Assembly (NCBI GenBank): GCA_938008575.1
Contig: CALLKB010000054.1
Location: 1-13,016 of the forward strand
Source: an uncultured Cytophagaceae bacterium
Lineage (GTDB): Bacteria > Bacteroidota > Bacteroidia > Cytophagales > Spirosomataceae
Direction: 5' to 3'
DNA length: 13,016 nucleotides
Shown here piece after piece: positions 1-7,827 of this stretch; position 1 is the first letter of the stretch; each line of letters starts with the position of its first letter. A model generated the notes under the pieces. It searched no databases, was not told the DNA's origin, and saw only the letters and a list, made by a program, of their open reading frames with translations. Made by a program: the position numbers and the translations under genes.

Positions 1-1362
1 GTCGACGTTGAGAAATTGATCACCTTAGGTATCAACATCCTTTTTCAATCGGTCATTGCCTTGGTATTCATCTCCGTTTATGCCTTTTCTGTGCATTGGA
101 TGGTCATGCCCTTGTTTCTCGTTACGGGTCCATTGATTGCCTGGGTTTCTTCTGTATTAAGTAAGAAAATCAAAGTCATTCAAATTGAAATTGTTAAGGA
201 ATCGACTGGTTTAGCGGGTTCTACAACTGAATCTTTGCGCAATATCGAATTGGTGAAATCACTTGGTTTGGCCGAGCAAGAAATTGCCCATTTGAATGCA
301 ACCACAGAGAAAATTCTTAAGTTGGAGCTGAAAAAAGTACGTTACGTGCGCTCCATGGCTTTTGTGCAAGGAACATGTGTTAACTTGCTTCGCATGCTCA
401 TGGTGGTTGTCTTGATTTATTTAATATACAAGGGCCAAATCACCATCGGTCAATTTTATTCGTTGAACATCTATTCGTTCTTCCTATTCAATCCTTTACA
501 GGAAATTGGGAATGTGGTAAATACCTTCCGCGAAGCTGAGGTGTCGCTTCAGAATTTTGAAACCATCTTGTCGATTCCTGGTGAGAAGAAGCCGGAAAAT
601 CCAAAGGCAATTACACACATTCAGGATTTGACATTTGATCATGTGTCCTTCCAACATCAATCCGCGACCCAAGAAGCATTATCTGATATCTCTTTCCAAG
701 TCAAAGGTGGAGAGACGATTGCTTTTGTGGGACCTTCGGGTGCAGGTAAATCGACCTTAGTGAAATTGTTGGTAGGCCTTTACCGACCTAAAAAAGGACA
801 GGTCTTCTACAATGGCGAAGCGGGCGATGCGATTGATTTTGATCAATTGCGCAAGAAAATTGGCTTTGTAACCCAGGATACACAATTGTTTTCAGGCTCT
901 ATTCGTGAAAATTTATTGTTCGTCAATCCCAATGCGACTGATGCGCAATGCATGGAGGTGTTGGAAAAAGCAGCATGCCAAAGTTTATTAGCCCGTGCCG
1001 ACAAGGGCTTAGATTCATTAATTGGTGAAGGAGGGGTAAAAGTATCGGGTGGCGAAAAGCAACGTTTGAGTATTGCACGTGCTCTTTTGCGCGATCCCAA
1101 TTTGCTTGTTTTCGACGAAGCGACTTCTGCCTTGGATTCCTTAACGGAAGAAGAGATTTCGGAGACAATTCGAGCGGTTTCGCAAGCATCAGAACATTTG
1201 ACTATCTTGATTGCGCACCGTTTATCTACCATCATGCATGCAACACGTATTTATGTGTTGGAAAAAGGTAAGGTGGTCGAATCGGGGAATCATGATAGTT
1301 TGCTGGCCGACAAAGGTTTATACTATGCCATGTGGCGTCAGCAAGTAGGGGAAAACAAATAA
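1..1362 (+). CDS. ABC exporter half-transporter (TMD-NBD fusion), 5'-truncated by window edge
   Basis: The reading frame is open from nucleotide 1, so the gene begins upstream; the first possible in-window start (TTG at 16) is not a real start. About 453 residues remain. The first ~200 hold the later helices of a type I exporter membrane domain (hydrophobic runs near residues 8-50 and 120-175). The rest is a complete nucleotide-binding domain: Walker A GPSGAGKST (nt ~730-756), Q-loop TQDTQLF, signature VSGGE (nt ~1042-1056), Walker B LLVFDEATSALD with the catalytic Glu, and the H-loop AHRLST (His codon 1216-1218). All ATPase motifs are intact, so it should hydrolyse ATP and drive export across the inner membrane as a homo- or heterodimer. 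Usual length is about 580-600 aa, so roughly 130-150 residues are missing. The substrate cannot be told from sequence; lipid (MsbA-like), peptide or drug export are all possible. It is probably not part of the ilv operon, because a promoter lies between it and ilvD. Confidence 0.93.
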   Translation, partial: VDVEKLITLGINILFQSVIALVFISVYAFSVHWMVMPLFLVTGPLIAWVSSVLSKKIKVIQIEIVKESTGLAGSTTESLRNIELVKSLGLAEQEIAHLNATTEKILKLELKKVRYVRSMAFVQGTCVNLLRMLMVVVLIYLIYKGQITIGQFYSLNIYSFFLFNPLQEIGNVVNTFREAEVSLQNFETILSIPGEKKPENPKAITHIQDLTFDHVSFQHQSATQEALSDISFQVKGGETIAFVGPSGAGKSTLVKLLVGLYRPKKGQVFYNGEAGDAIDFDQLRKKIGFVTQDTQLFSGSIRENLLFVNPNATDAQCMEVLEKAACQSLLARADKGLDSLIGEGGVKVSGGEKQRLSIARALLRDPNLLVFDEATSALDSLTEEEISETIRAVSQASEHLTILIAHRLSTIMHATRIYVLEKGKVVESGNHDSLLADKGLYYAMWRQQVGENK

Positions 1363-1400
1363 TTTATTTTGTAATTCCTTGATTGGCCATATATTGTTTG

Positions 1401-1431
1401 GCAATCCTTTGGCTTGAACAAATAGGATTGC
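1401..1431. repeat. 8-bp perfect inverted repeat in ilvD promoter (candidate operator)
   Basis: GCAATCCT (1401-1408) and AGGATTGC (1424-1431) are perfect reverse complements separated by 15 nt. The arms are 23 nt apart centre to centre, about two helical turns, and overlap the region from the -33 element to just before the -7 element of the ilvD promoter. No T-tract follows the right arm, which argues against a terminator for the ABC gene. A dimeric regulator binding here could block polymerase. The regulator is unknown. Confidence 0.45.
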
Positions 1432-1440
1432 GTATATTTG
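1408..1440 (+). promoter_or_regulatory. Bacteroidota-type promoter of ilvD-ilvB-ilvN-ilvC
   Basis: TTTG at 1408-1411 and TATATTTG at 1433-1440, separated by 21 nt, match the Bacteroidota sigma consensus TTTG/TTG - ~19-21 nt - TAnnTTTG. Transcription would begin near 1445-1448, giving a leader of about 15-18 nt before the ilvD ATG at 1463. That leader is too short for a T-box or a peptide attenuator, so control would have to act at initiation or at the enzymes. Confidence 0.7.
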
Positions 1441-1462
1441 TTGTTTGTAAAAATTTACTCGT

Positions 1463-3139
1463 ATGTCATTAAATAAATTCTCAAGAACACTTACACAAGA
1501 AGTGACAAATCCGGCGGCGAAAGCGATGCTTTATGGCATTGGATTGACTCCAGAGGATATGAACAAAGCTCAAATCGGTATCGCAAGTACAGGTTATGAG
1601 GGTAATCCGTGTAATATGCACCTGAATGGTTTATCTGTTCATGTGAAGAAAGGGATTCAAGAGAATGGCATGGTGGGCTTGATTTTTCACACCATTGGCG
1701 TTTCGGATGGTATGACAAACGGGAACGATGGAATGAGTTATTCCCTGCCTTCACGTGATATTATCGCAGATTCCATTGAAAATGTTGTGGGTGCGCAATG
1801 GTATGATGGCGTGATTGCTGTTGTAGGTTGTGACAAAAATATGCCTGGAGCTATGATGGCTTTGGCACGTGTGAACCGACCAGGTATGTTGGTTTATGGC
1901 GGAACCATTCGTTCGGGCTCTTATAAAGGCGAGAAATTAGATATCGTTTCTGCTTTTGAAGCCTTAGGGAAGAAATATGCAGGAAACATTTCTGATGAAG
2001 ATTATGAAGGTGTAATTCGTAATTCGATTCCGGGTCCTGGCGCTTGTGGTGGTATGTACACAGCGAATACGATGGCTTCTTCGATGGAGGCTATGGGTTT
2101 AGTTTTACCAAATTCATCCACGTATCCAGCGACGCACGAAGGCAAAAAAGCCGAGTGTTTGGCGATTGGTGCGGCGATGAAGGTGTTATTAGAGAAAAAT
2201 ATTTGTCCACGTGACATCATGACACGCAAATCATTCGAGAATGCGATGACTGTCGTAATGGCTTTGGGCGGAAGTACAAATGCAGTTTTACACTACCTGG
2301 CGATTGCACACTCGGCTGGGGTTGAATTTAGTTTGAAAGATATTCAAGCGATTTCAGATCGTACGCCTTTGTTGGCCGATTTGAAACCGTCTGGAAAATA
2401 CTACATGGAAGATGTGTTGGCGATTGGAGGAATGCCAGCCATTTTGAAATACCTTTTACAGGAAGGCTTCTTGCATGGTGATTGCATGACGGTGACTGGA
2501 AAGACGATGGCTGAGAATTTAGCTGATGCGCCGGATTTGAATTTTGAGACACAAAAAATTGTGTACCCGATTTCGAATCCGATGAAGCCAACGGGCCACT
2601 TGCAAATTTTGTATGGCAATTTGGCCACAGAAGGAGCAGTAGCTAAGATTACAGGAAAAGAGGGTGAGCGTTTTGAGGGAATTGCCAAAGTTTGTGAACG
2701 CGAGGAAGAGGTGATGGAATTCTTGTCAAAAGGAGAAATTAAAGCGGGTCATGTTGTCGTTATTCGTAACGAAGGCCCGAAAGGGGGGCCAGGAATGCCA
2801 GAAATGTTGAAGCCAACTTCTGCTTTGATGGGAGCTGGATTAGGTAATTCAGTAGCAATGATCACAGATGGTCGTTTCTCTGGTGGTACCCATGGATTTG
2901 TGGTAGGCCACGTTACGCCGGAAGCACAAGAAGGTGGAAATATCGGTTTGGTAAAAGATGGTGACAAGATTACTATCGATGCGGTTGATAACAAAATTAT
3001 CTTGCATGTATCCGATGAAGAATTAGCAGAACGCCGGAAAGCTTGGAAACCACGTGTTTCTCCGCATACATCAGGAGTTTTGCGTAAGTATATTAAGAAT
3101 GTTGCCTCAGCCAGCCAAGGTTGTGTAACAGATTTGTAA
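1463..3139 (+). CDS. ilvD: Dihydroxy-acid dehydratase
   Basis: Dehydrates 2,3-dihydroxyisovalerate and 2,3-dihydroxy-3-methylvalerate to the keto acids that are precursors of valine/leucine and isoleucine; cytosolic Fe-S enzyme. The 558-aa length is normal for the IlvD/Edd family. Visible motifs are the first family signature around [10 protein letters not shown] (residues 123-132), [17 protein letters not shown] (191-207) and the C-terminal TDGRFSGG signature. Cys50 (in GNPCNMH), Cys123 and Cys195 are the three cluster ligands. That three-Cys arrangement is the one known for the [2Fe-2S] type of IlvD and separates it from the sugar-acid dehydratase Edd. The Lys in CDKN is the Mg-site lysine that is carbamylated in the family. 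It is the first gene of the cluster, 100 nt after the ABC gene and behind its own promoter. The A/T-rich leader has no Shine-Dalgarno site. An 84-nt gap separates it from ilvB; I see no clear promoter or terminator there. Confidence 0.98.
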   Translation: MSLNKFSRTLTQEVTNPAAKAMLYGIGLTPEDMNKAQIGIASTGYEGNPCNMHLNGLSVHVKKGIQENGMVGLIFHTIGVSDGMTNGNDGMSYSLPSRDIIADSIENVVGAQWYDGVIAVVGCDKNMPGAMMALARVNRPGMLVYGGTIRSGSYKGEKLDIVSAFEALGKKYAGNISDEDYEGVIRNSIPGPGACGGMYTANTMASSMEAMGLVLPNSSTYPATHEGKKAECLAIGAAMKVLLEKNICPRDIMTRKSFENAMTVVMALGGSTNAVLHYLAIAHSAGVEFSLKDIQAISDRTPLLADLKPSGKYYMEDVLAIGGMPAILKYLLQEGFLHGDCMTVTGKTMAENLADAPDLNFETQKIVYPISNPMKPTGHLQILYGNLATEGAVAKITGKEGERFEGIAKVCEREEEVMEFLSKGEIKAGHVVVIRNEGPKGGPGMPEMLKPTSALMGAGLGNSVAMITDGRFSGGTHGFVVGHVTPEAQEGGNIGLVKDGDKITIDAVDNKIILHVSDEELAERRKAWKPRVSPHTSGVLRKYIKNVASASQGCVTDL

Positions 3140-3223
3140 AAAATCAACAATTCAATTTTTTTCTAAAGCATGAAGGCTTAAATTAGCTATTCGTTTTAGA
3201 TAGAGACAAAATAGTAAAAGACC

Positions 3224-4966
3224 ATGGGACAAACCCAAACCCAACCCGCTGATTCAAAACAACCCGAGCAGAAGAAATTCTTGACCGGGGCACAGGCTAT
3301 TATGGAGTCGTTGGTCGCGCAAGGGGTTACAACTATTTTCGGATACCCAGGTGGGGCCATTATGCCTACTTATGATGCTTTATATGATTATCAAGATCGT
3401 TTAAAGCATATTTTGGTGCGTCATGAACAAGGTGCAGGACATGCTGCACAAGGTTATGCCCGAATGCTAAATAAGGCGGGTGTTTGCATGGTGACTTCAG
3501 GTCCGGGTGCAACCAATTTAATTACGCCGATTGCCGATGCGATGTTGGATTCAACTCCTTTGGTATGTATTGTAGGCCAAGTAAAAGGAAATTTATTAGG
3601 AACGGATGCTTTTCAAGAATGTGATTTGATTGGTATTTCCATGCCGGTGACCAAATGGAATTACCAGGTGATGGATCCGAATGAGATTCCAGAAATCATT
3701 GCAAAAGCATTTTACATTGCAGAATCTGGCCGACCAGGTCCTGTATTAATTGATATTACGCGTACGGCTCAATCAGAAATGATGACCGAGCCATTCGAAT
3801 ATAAACCTTGTACGTCGATTATTTCGTACAAACCACGCGTGGAGCCGAAACCAGAACATGTGGAGGCCGCTGCTAAATTGATTAATGCAGCCAAGAAACC
3901 GTATATTTTAGCAGGCCATGGTGTGTTAATTGCTGGTGCGGAGGCGGAACTAAATGCCTTAGTTGATAAGGCAGGTATCCCAGTTGCGACAACGCTTTTG
4001 GGCATGTCGGCGATGGATGCTGATCATCCGATGTATGTGGGCTGGCCAGGTATGCACGGAAATTATGGTGCGAATGTTTTGACGAATTCATGTGACGTAT
4101 TGATTGCGATTGGAATGCGTTTTGATGACCGTATTACGGGAGATTTAGCGACTTATGCAAAACAAGCGAAAGTAGTTCATATAGAGATTGATCCTGCGGA
4201 AGTAGATAAAAACGTGAAAGCGGATGCCCCTGTTGTGGGTGATGCAAAAGCAGCCTTACAAGCATTGTTGCCTTTAATTAAGCCAGCGGAGCACTTGGAA
4301 TGGCGTGCAGAGTTTGATTATTACTTCAAAGAAGAGCATGAGAAAATTACCCTGAAAGATGTTTTCCATGAAGGAGATCAAATTAAAATGGGTGAGGCGA
4401 TTGCGATGATGTCCGACAAAACGAAAGGAGAAGCGGTTGTGGTGACGGATGTAGGCCAACATCAGATGGTGACGAACCGTTATTATCGATTTAAGAAAAG
4501 AAATTCGATTGTCACTTCAGGTGGCGCAGGAACCATGGGCTTTGCCTTGCCAGCGGCATTCGGTGCGAAAGTTGCCGTGCCAGAACGTGAAGTTGTGGCA
4601 GTGATTGGTGATGGTGGCTTTCAAATGACTTTACAAGAATTAGGAACCATTGCCCAAAGTAAACTTCCTGTTAAGATTATCATTTTGAATAATAACTTCT
4701 TAGGTATGGTTCGCCAGTGGCAAGAGCTATTCCATGCGCGTCGTTATTCATTTGTTGAATTAGAAAATCCAGATTTTATTACGATTGCCAAAGGTTTTGG
4801 AATTCCAGGCCATACGGTATCTGATCGTAATTTATTGAGTGAGTCTTTGGATACCTTATTGAATTCAGAGACCCCTTATTTATTGGAAATTGTTTGTGAA
4901 AAAGAAGGGAATGTATTCCCGATGGTGCCTGCGGGCAGTACTGTAACCAACGTAAGGCTCGAGTAA
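3224..4966 (+). CDS. ilvB: Acetohydroxyacid synthase, large catalytic subunit
   Basis: Condenses two pyruvates to 2-acetolactate, or pyruvate with 2-oxobutanoate to 2-aceto-2-hydroxybutyrate, the first shared step of valine, leucine and isoleucine synthesis. Needs ThDP, Mg2+ and FAD. At 580 aa it has the usual three-domain layout. The N-terminal ThDP domain carries YPGGAIMP and the catalytic Glu68 in RHEQGAGHAAQGYAR. The middle FAD/NAD-fold domain includes GPVLIDITR. The C-terminal ThDP-binding motif runs from GDGG (from residue 462) to NNN (489-491), followed by LGMVRQWQ, whose Trp is the residue commonly involved in herbicide contact in the family. Residues 1-18 (MGQTQTQPADSKQPEQKK) are a polar low-complexity extension before the conserved fold. 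The start is preceded by an A-rich stretch with no Shine-Dalgarno site. The stop codon is one nucleotide before the ilvN ATG, as expected for 1:1 translation of the two subunits. Confidence 0.98.
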   Translation: MGQTQTQPADSKQPEQKKFLTGAQAIMESLVAQGVTTIFGYPGGAIMPTYDALYDYQDRLKHILVRHEQGAGHAAQGYARMLNKAGVCMVTSGPGATNLITPIADAMLDSTPLVCIVGQVKGNLLGTDAFQECDLIGISMPVTKWNYQVMDPNEIPEIIAKAFYIAESGRPGPVLIDITRTAQSEMMTEPFEYKPCTSIISYKPRVEPKPEHVEAAAKLINAAKKPYILAGHGVLIAGAEAELNALVDKAGIPVATTLLGMSAMDADHPMYVGWPGMHGNYGANVLTNSCDVLIAIGMRFDDRITGDLATYAKQAKVVHIEIDPAEVDKNVKADAPVVGDAKAALQALLPLIKPAEHLEWRAEFDYYFKEEHEKITLKDVFHEGDQIKMGEAIAMMSDKTKGEAVVVTDVGQHQMVTNRYYRFKKRNSIVTSGGAGTMGFALPAAFGAKVAVPEREVVAVIGDGGFQMTLQELGTIAQSKLPVKIIILNNNFLGMVRQWQELFHARRYSFVELENPDFITIAKGFGIPGHTVSDRNLLSESLDTLLNSETPYLLEIVCEKEGNVFPMVPAGSTVTNVRLE

Positions 4967-4967
4967 T

Positions 4968-5501
4968 ATGTTGATAAATTATACACTTTCGGTATTTACT
5001 ACCAATACGGTCGGTTTGTTAAATCGAATCACAATCATCTTCACGCGTCGTCGCTTGAATATTGAGAGTTTGACGGTTTCGGAAACGGAGCGTCGTGGCG
5101 TTTCGCGCTTCACGATTGTGATTCGTAGCGAAAATCGGGATGTCGTGGAAAAGTTAGTGCGTCAAATCCGTAAGGTGACGGACGTTTTAGCGGTATATGG
5201 CTATTTGGATGATGAAATTATTTTCAATGAAGTGGCCTTGTTTAAGTTGGCAACCCCCCTTGGTGGCGAGCCGATTGACGTGAAAACGATCAATTTAGAT
5301 TGGAATGCAAAAGTGGTTCATTGGGGTTTGGAATATGTTGTGGTGGAGAAAAATGGAACCGAAGAAGAATTAGGAGAATTTTATAACTACTTGAAAAAGT
5401 GGGAAATTTTAGAGTACATCAAATCTGGTCGGATTGCCGTAGGTAAAACTGAAAAAGGTTTGGTTGAATTTCTTCCCGAGGGTAATTGGGAAATCGTATA
5501 G
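4968..5501 (+). CDS. ilvN: Acetohydroxyacid synthase, small regulatory subunit (ACT domain)
   Basis: Binds and activates the IlvB catalytic subunit and confers feedback inhibition by valine. An N-terminal ACT domain spans residues ~4-80, with TTNTVGLLNRI and RRLNIESLTV. A C-terminal small-subunit domain follows (residues ~85-177). The 177-aa length is within the usual 160-180 range of IlvN/IlvH. By alignment from memory with E. coli IlvH, Asn13, Gly16 and Asn31 match positions 11, 14 and 29. Changes at Gly14 and Asn29 of IlvH give valine resistance, so valine sensing is probably kept here. The ATG lies one nucleotide after the ilvB stop, which suggests coupled translation. A 37-nt A-rich gap (ending AACAACAACAAAAC) separates it from ilvC. 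The symbol could equally be ilvH, since the two names are used interchangeably outside the enterics. Confidence 0.95.
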   Translation: MLINYTLSVFTTNTVGLLNRITIIFTRRRLNIESLTVSETERRGVSRFTIVIRSENRDVVEKLVRQIRKVTDVLAVYGYLDDEIIFNEVALFKLATPLGGEPIDVKTINLDWNAKVVHWGLEYVVVEKNGTEEELGEFYNYLKKWEILEYIKSGRIAVGKTEKGLVEFLPEGNWEIV

Positions 5502-5538
5502 TATAATCGTAAGTAAATAAATTAAACAACAACAAAAC

Positions 5539-6582
5539 ATGGCAAAGATTAATTTCGGAGGAGTTGTAGAGGACGTAGTAACAAGAGAAGAGTTTCCATT
5601 AGAGAAAGCTAGACAAGTATTGGCTGATCAAACGATCGCAGTAATTGGTTACGGCGTGCAAGGTCCAGGCCAAGCATTGAACATGAAAGACAATGGTCTG
5701 AATGTGATTGTAGGTCAACGTAAAGGTAAAACGTATGATAAGGCAGTAGCTGATGGCTGGGTTCCAGGTGTTACTTTGTTCGAAATCGAAGAAGCTTTAG
5801 AAAAAGGAACAATCATTTGCTATTTGTTGTCGGATGCGGCACAAATCGAATTGTGGCCAACAGTTAAGAAATATTTGACTCCAGGGAAATCATTGTATTT
5901 CTCGCACGGATTCGGAATTACATACAAAGAAAAGACAGGAATCGTTCCTCCAGCAGATGTGGATGTATTCTTAGCTGCTCCAAAAGGTTCGGGTACTTCA
6001 TTACGTCGTTTGTTCGTAGCTGGAAAAGGCTTGAACTCTTCATTTGCTATCTACCAAGATGCAACTGGAAAAGCACGTGAGAAATGTATTGCAATGGCAA
6101 TCGGTGTAGGTTCAGGTTATTTGTTCGAAACAGATTTCTACAAAGAAGTTACATCTGACTTAACAGGTGAGCGTGGAACTTTGATGGGTGCTATCCAAGG
6201 TATCTTCGCAGCACAATACGAAGTATTGCGTGAGAATGGCCACTCACCTTCAGAAGCTTTCAACGAAACAGTAGAAGAATTGACGCAGTCATTGATGCCA
6301 TTAGTTGCTGAGAATGGAATGGATTGGATGTATGCCAACTGCTCTACAACAGCTCAACGTGGTGCATTGGATTGGTGGAAGCCATTCCGTGATGCTTCAA
6401 AGCCTGTATTCGAGAAATTATATAACTCTGTAAAAACACAAGCGGAGGCGGCTCGTTCAATTGATTTGAACTCACAACCAGATTACCGTGTGAAATTAGA
6501 AGCTGAATTGCAAGAAATGCGTGATTCAGAAATGTGGAGAGCGGGAGCTGCTGTACGTAGCTTACGTCCTGAAAACAACTAA
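5539..6582 (+). CDS. ilvC: Ketol-acid reductoisomerase, fungal Ilv5-like class I
   Basis: Isomerises and reduces 2-acetolactate and 2-aceto-2-hydroxybutyrate to the dihydroxy acids used by IlvD; needs Mg2+ and NAD(P)H. The Rossmann motif is GYGVQGPGQ (37-45). The loop that contacts the cofactor 2'-phosphate carries Arg61, Lys62, Lys64 and Thr65, which fits NADPH preference. His123 lies in FSHGFG, and the Mg site is DLTGERG (Asp207, Glu211) with Glu243/Glu247 in FNETVEE. At 347 aa it is a single-knotted-domain class I enzyme, not the long E. coli type. The text of the protein, including RENGHSPSEAFNETVEE, CSTTA.RGALDW and the tail PDYR.KLE.EL...R..E.W with a final LRPEN, resembles yeast Ilv5 as I remember it rather than B. 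subtilis or E. coli IlvC. Codon use differs from its neighbours (12 of 14 Phe codons TTC; few GCG Ala codons), which suggests high expression. It is the last gene before a strong terminator. Confidence 0.97.
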   Translation: MAKINFGGVVEDVVTREEFPLEKARQVLADQTIAVIGYGVQGPGQALNMKDNGLNVIVGQRKGKTYDKAVADGWVPGVTLFEIEEALEKGTIICYLLSDAAQIELWPTVKKYLTPGKSLYFSHGFGITYKEKTGIVPPADVDVFLAAPKGSGTSLRRLFVAGKGLNSSFAIYQDATGKAREKCIAMAIGVGSGYLFETDFYKEVTSDLTGERGTLMGAIQGIFAAQYEVLRENGHSPSEAFNETVEELTQSLMPLVAENGMDWMYANCSTTAQRGALDWWKPFRDASKPVFEKLYNSVKTQAEAARSIDLNSQPDYRVKLEAELQEMRDSEMWRAGAAVRSLRPENN

Positions 6583-6602
6583 TTTTAAGTTAGTTTTGAT
6601 TG

Positions 6603-6634
6603 AGTCGCCCGGGTCTAACCTGGGCGACTTTTTT
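6603..6634 (+). terminator. Rho-independent terminator after ilvC
   Basis: A GC-rich hairpin, AGTCGCCCGGG / CCTGGGCGACT (6603-6613 and 6619-6629), has a 5-nt loop TCTAA and one G-T wobble. The run of six T at 6629-6634 overlaps the base of the stem. It starts about 20 nt after the ilvC stop and should end the ilvD-B-N-C transcript. The T-run directly abuts the -33 element of the ilvA promoter. Confidence 0.92.
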
Positions 6635-6635
6635 A

Positions 6636-6665
6636 TTGCCTCCCATTCACTTTTTTGTACATTTG
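6636..6665 (+). promoter_or_regulatory. Bacteroidota-type promoter of ilvA
   Basis: TTG (6636-6638), a 19-nt spacer and TACATTTG (6658-6665) match the phylum consensus. Only six nucleotides separate the last G from the ilvA ATG at 6672. Since transcription usually begins about 4-8 nt past this element, the mRNA would start at or within a few bases of the ATG. Confidence 0.72.
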
Positions 6666-6671
6666 TAGGGC

Positions 6672-7670
6672 ATGGAATTCAACAAATTAACAGACGTTCC
6701 AAGCCTTCATCAAATCAAACAAGCCGCACATCAGATTCAGGACATCGTCCTGAAATCTCCATTGATGTATGCTCCTCGATTGTCTGAAAGCTTTGGTGCC
6801 AAGATTTTCTTGAAACGAGAGGACCTTCAAGGGGTTCGTTCGTATAAAATTCGCGGTGCTTATCATAAAATCGCTAATATTCCTTTGGACCTTCGTTCCT
6901 GTGGAGTAGTGGCAGCTTCAGCCGGAAATCATGCCCAGGGTGTAGCGTTATCATGTGCTTTGCTCGGAATTCAAGCCTATATTTTCATGCCTAAGACGAC
7001 TCCTTTGCAAAAAGTGGAAGCAGTTCGTTTTCATGGTAAAGAGCAGGTGCGAATCAAACTAATAGGGAACACCTATGATGAAGCTTTCGCGGCTGCACAA
7101 GCATTTTGCCAACAAAATCAGGCCATATTTATCCCCCCCTTTGATGATTACGATATCATTGCAGGGCAAGCGACGGTTGCTTTAGAAATGGTTGATCAAC
7201 TTCCTCATCCAGCCGATTTTATGCTTGTAGCTATCGGTGGAGGCGGTCTCGCCGCAGGTTCGGGTTTGGTTTTGAAGGCTCTTTCTCCTCAAACTAAATT
7301 AATCGGTGTGGAGCCCGCTTTAGCCCCATCGATGTCGGAGAGTCTCGCGGCCCATCAGGTGGTCACCTTAGAATCCATTGATTCTTTTGTGGACGGCGCA
7401 TCAGTGAAGCGAGTAGGATCGAAGACTTTTGAGATTTGTGGGGAAGTTTTGGATCGAATGCTCGTCGTGGAAAAAAATGTTCTCTGCCAAACGATGCTCG
7501 ATTTGTATCAATATTATGGGATGATTGTGGAACCTGCAGGTGCGCTTTCAGTTGCGGCGCTCGAACAATTACGTTCCGAGATTCAAGGTAAAACCGTCGT
7601 ATGTGTTATTTCAGGGGGTAATTTTGATACGAAGCGCTTTCCGGAAATTGCCAATTGGGCTAAATCTTGA
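6672..7670 (+). CDS. ilvA: Threonine dehydratase, catalytic domain only (no C-terminal regulatory domain)
   Basis: PLP enzyme that deaminates threonine to 2-oxobutanoate, the entry step to isoleucine. The PLP Schiff-base lysine is Lys59 in VRSYKIRGAYHK. SAGNHAQG (83-90) is the substrate/PLP loop, GGGG (189-192) binds the PLP phosphate, and SGGN (314-317) lies near the pyridine ring. The closest remembered match is the B. subtilis-type IlvA (KREDLQ.VRS, IFMP.TTP.QKV, FVDGA.VK..G). That protein is about 420 aa, with an ACT-like domain after the SGGN motif. Here the protein stops 15 residues past SGGN at residue 332, and the following 213 nt are AT-rich non-coding, so the regulatory domain is absent and not merely frameshifted. 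The length resembles the catabolic TdcB class, but sequence and position in the ilv cluster favour a biosynthetic role. It has its own promoter; the start at 6672 is the first ATG after it and needs no leader. Confidence 0.93.
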   Translation: MEFNKLTDVPSLHQIKQAAHQIQDIVLKSPLMYAPRLSESFGAKIFLKREDLQGVRSYKIRGAYHKIANIPLDLRSCGVVAASAGNHAQGVALSCALLGIQAYIFMPKTTPLQKVEAVRFHGKEQVRIKLIGNTYDEAFAAAQAFCQQNQAIFIPPFDDYDIIAGQATVALEMVDQLPHPADFMLVAIGGGGLAAGSGLVLKALSPQTKLIGVEPALAPSMSESLAAHQVVTLESIDSFVDGASVKRVGSKTFEICGEVLDRMLVVEKNVLCQTMLDLYQYYGMIVEPAGALSVAALEQLRSEIQGKTVVCVISGGNFDTKRFPEIANWAKS

Positions 7671-7695
7671 TTATTTTAAGAAAAATATTAAACTT

Positions 7696-7721
7696 TCGTT
7701 TTGGGATAGAAACGATTATTT
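7696..7721 (+). terminator. Weak hairpin after ilvA, possible terminator
   Basis: TCGTTT (7696-7701) and AAACGA (7710-7715) form a 6-bp stem with an 8-nt loop, followed by TTATTT. The stem is AT-rich and the T-run is interrupted, so this is only a candidate end for the ilvA transcript. No better hairpin is visible before the leuA promoter. Confidence 0.25.
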
Positions 7722-7827
7722 ATCTTGTATATTGAATTTATATAGATTATTAATATTATTTATCTGTTATTATCAATTGTTTGTAGTTTTTTAGTCTAAT
7801 TTCGATTAGGTAATTGCTTGCAAAATA

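Noticed and set aside
3140..3223. The 84-nt ilvD-ilvB gap as an internal promoter or attenuator.
   Set aside because: No TAnnTTTG element and only 4-bp imperfect hairpins (for example AAGC/GCTT) are visible; it looks like a plain A-rich intercistronic spacer.
7732..7794. A 20-codon frame starting TTG and rich in Leu/Ile/Val codons between ilvA and leuA, ending just before a small TTCG-loop hairpin: a possible leucine leader peptide.
   Set aside because: It has no ATG, the DNA is so AT-rich that Leu/Ile/Phe codons are expected, no terminator follows, and a better leuA promoter lies downstream at 7828-7858, so it would not be on the leuA mRNA.
7525..7794. An overlapping + frame running from inside ilvA into the intergenic region.
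   Set aside because: Its first half is an out-of-frame reading of ilvA, it begins inside the conserved PLP-enzyme coding sequence, and the product resembles nothing.
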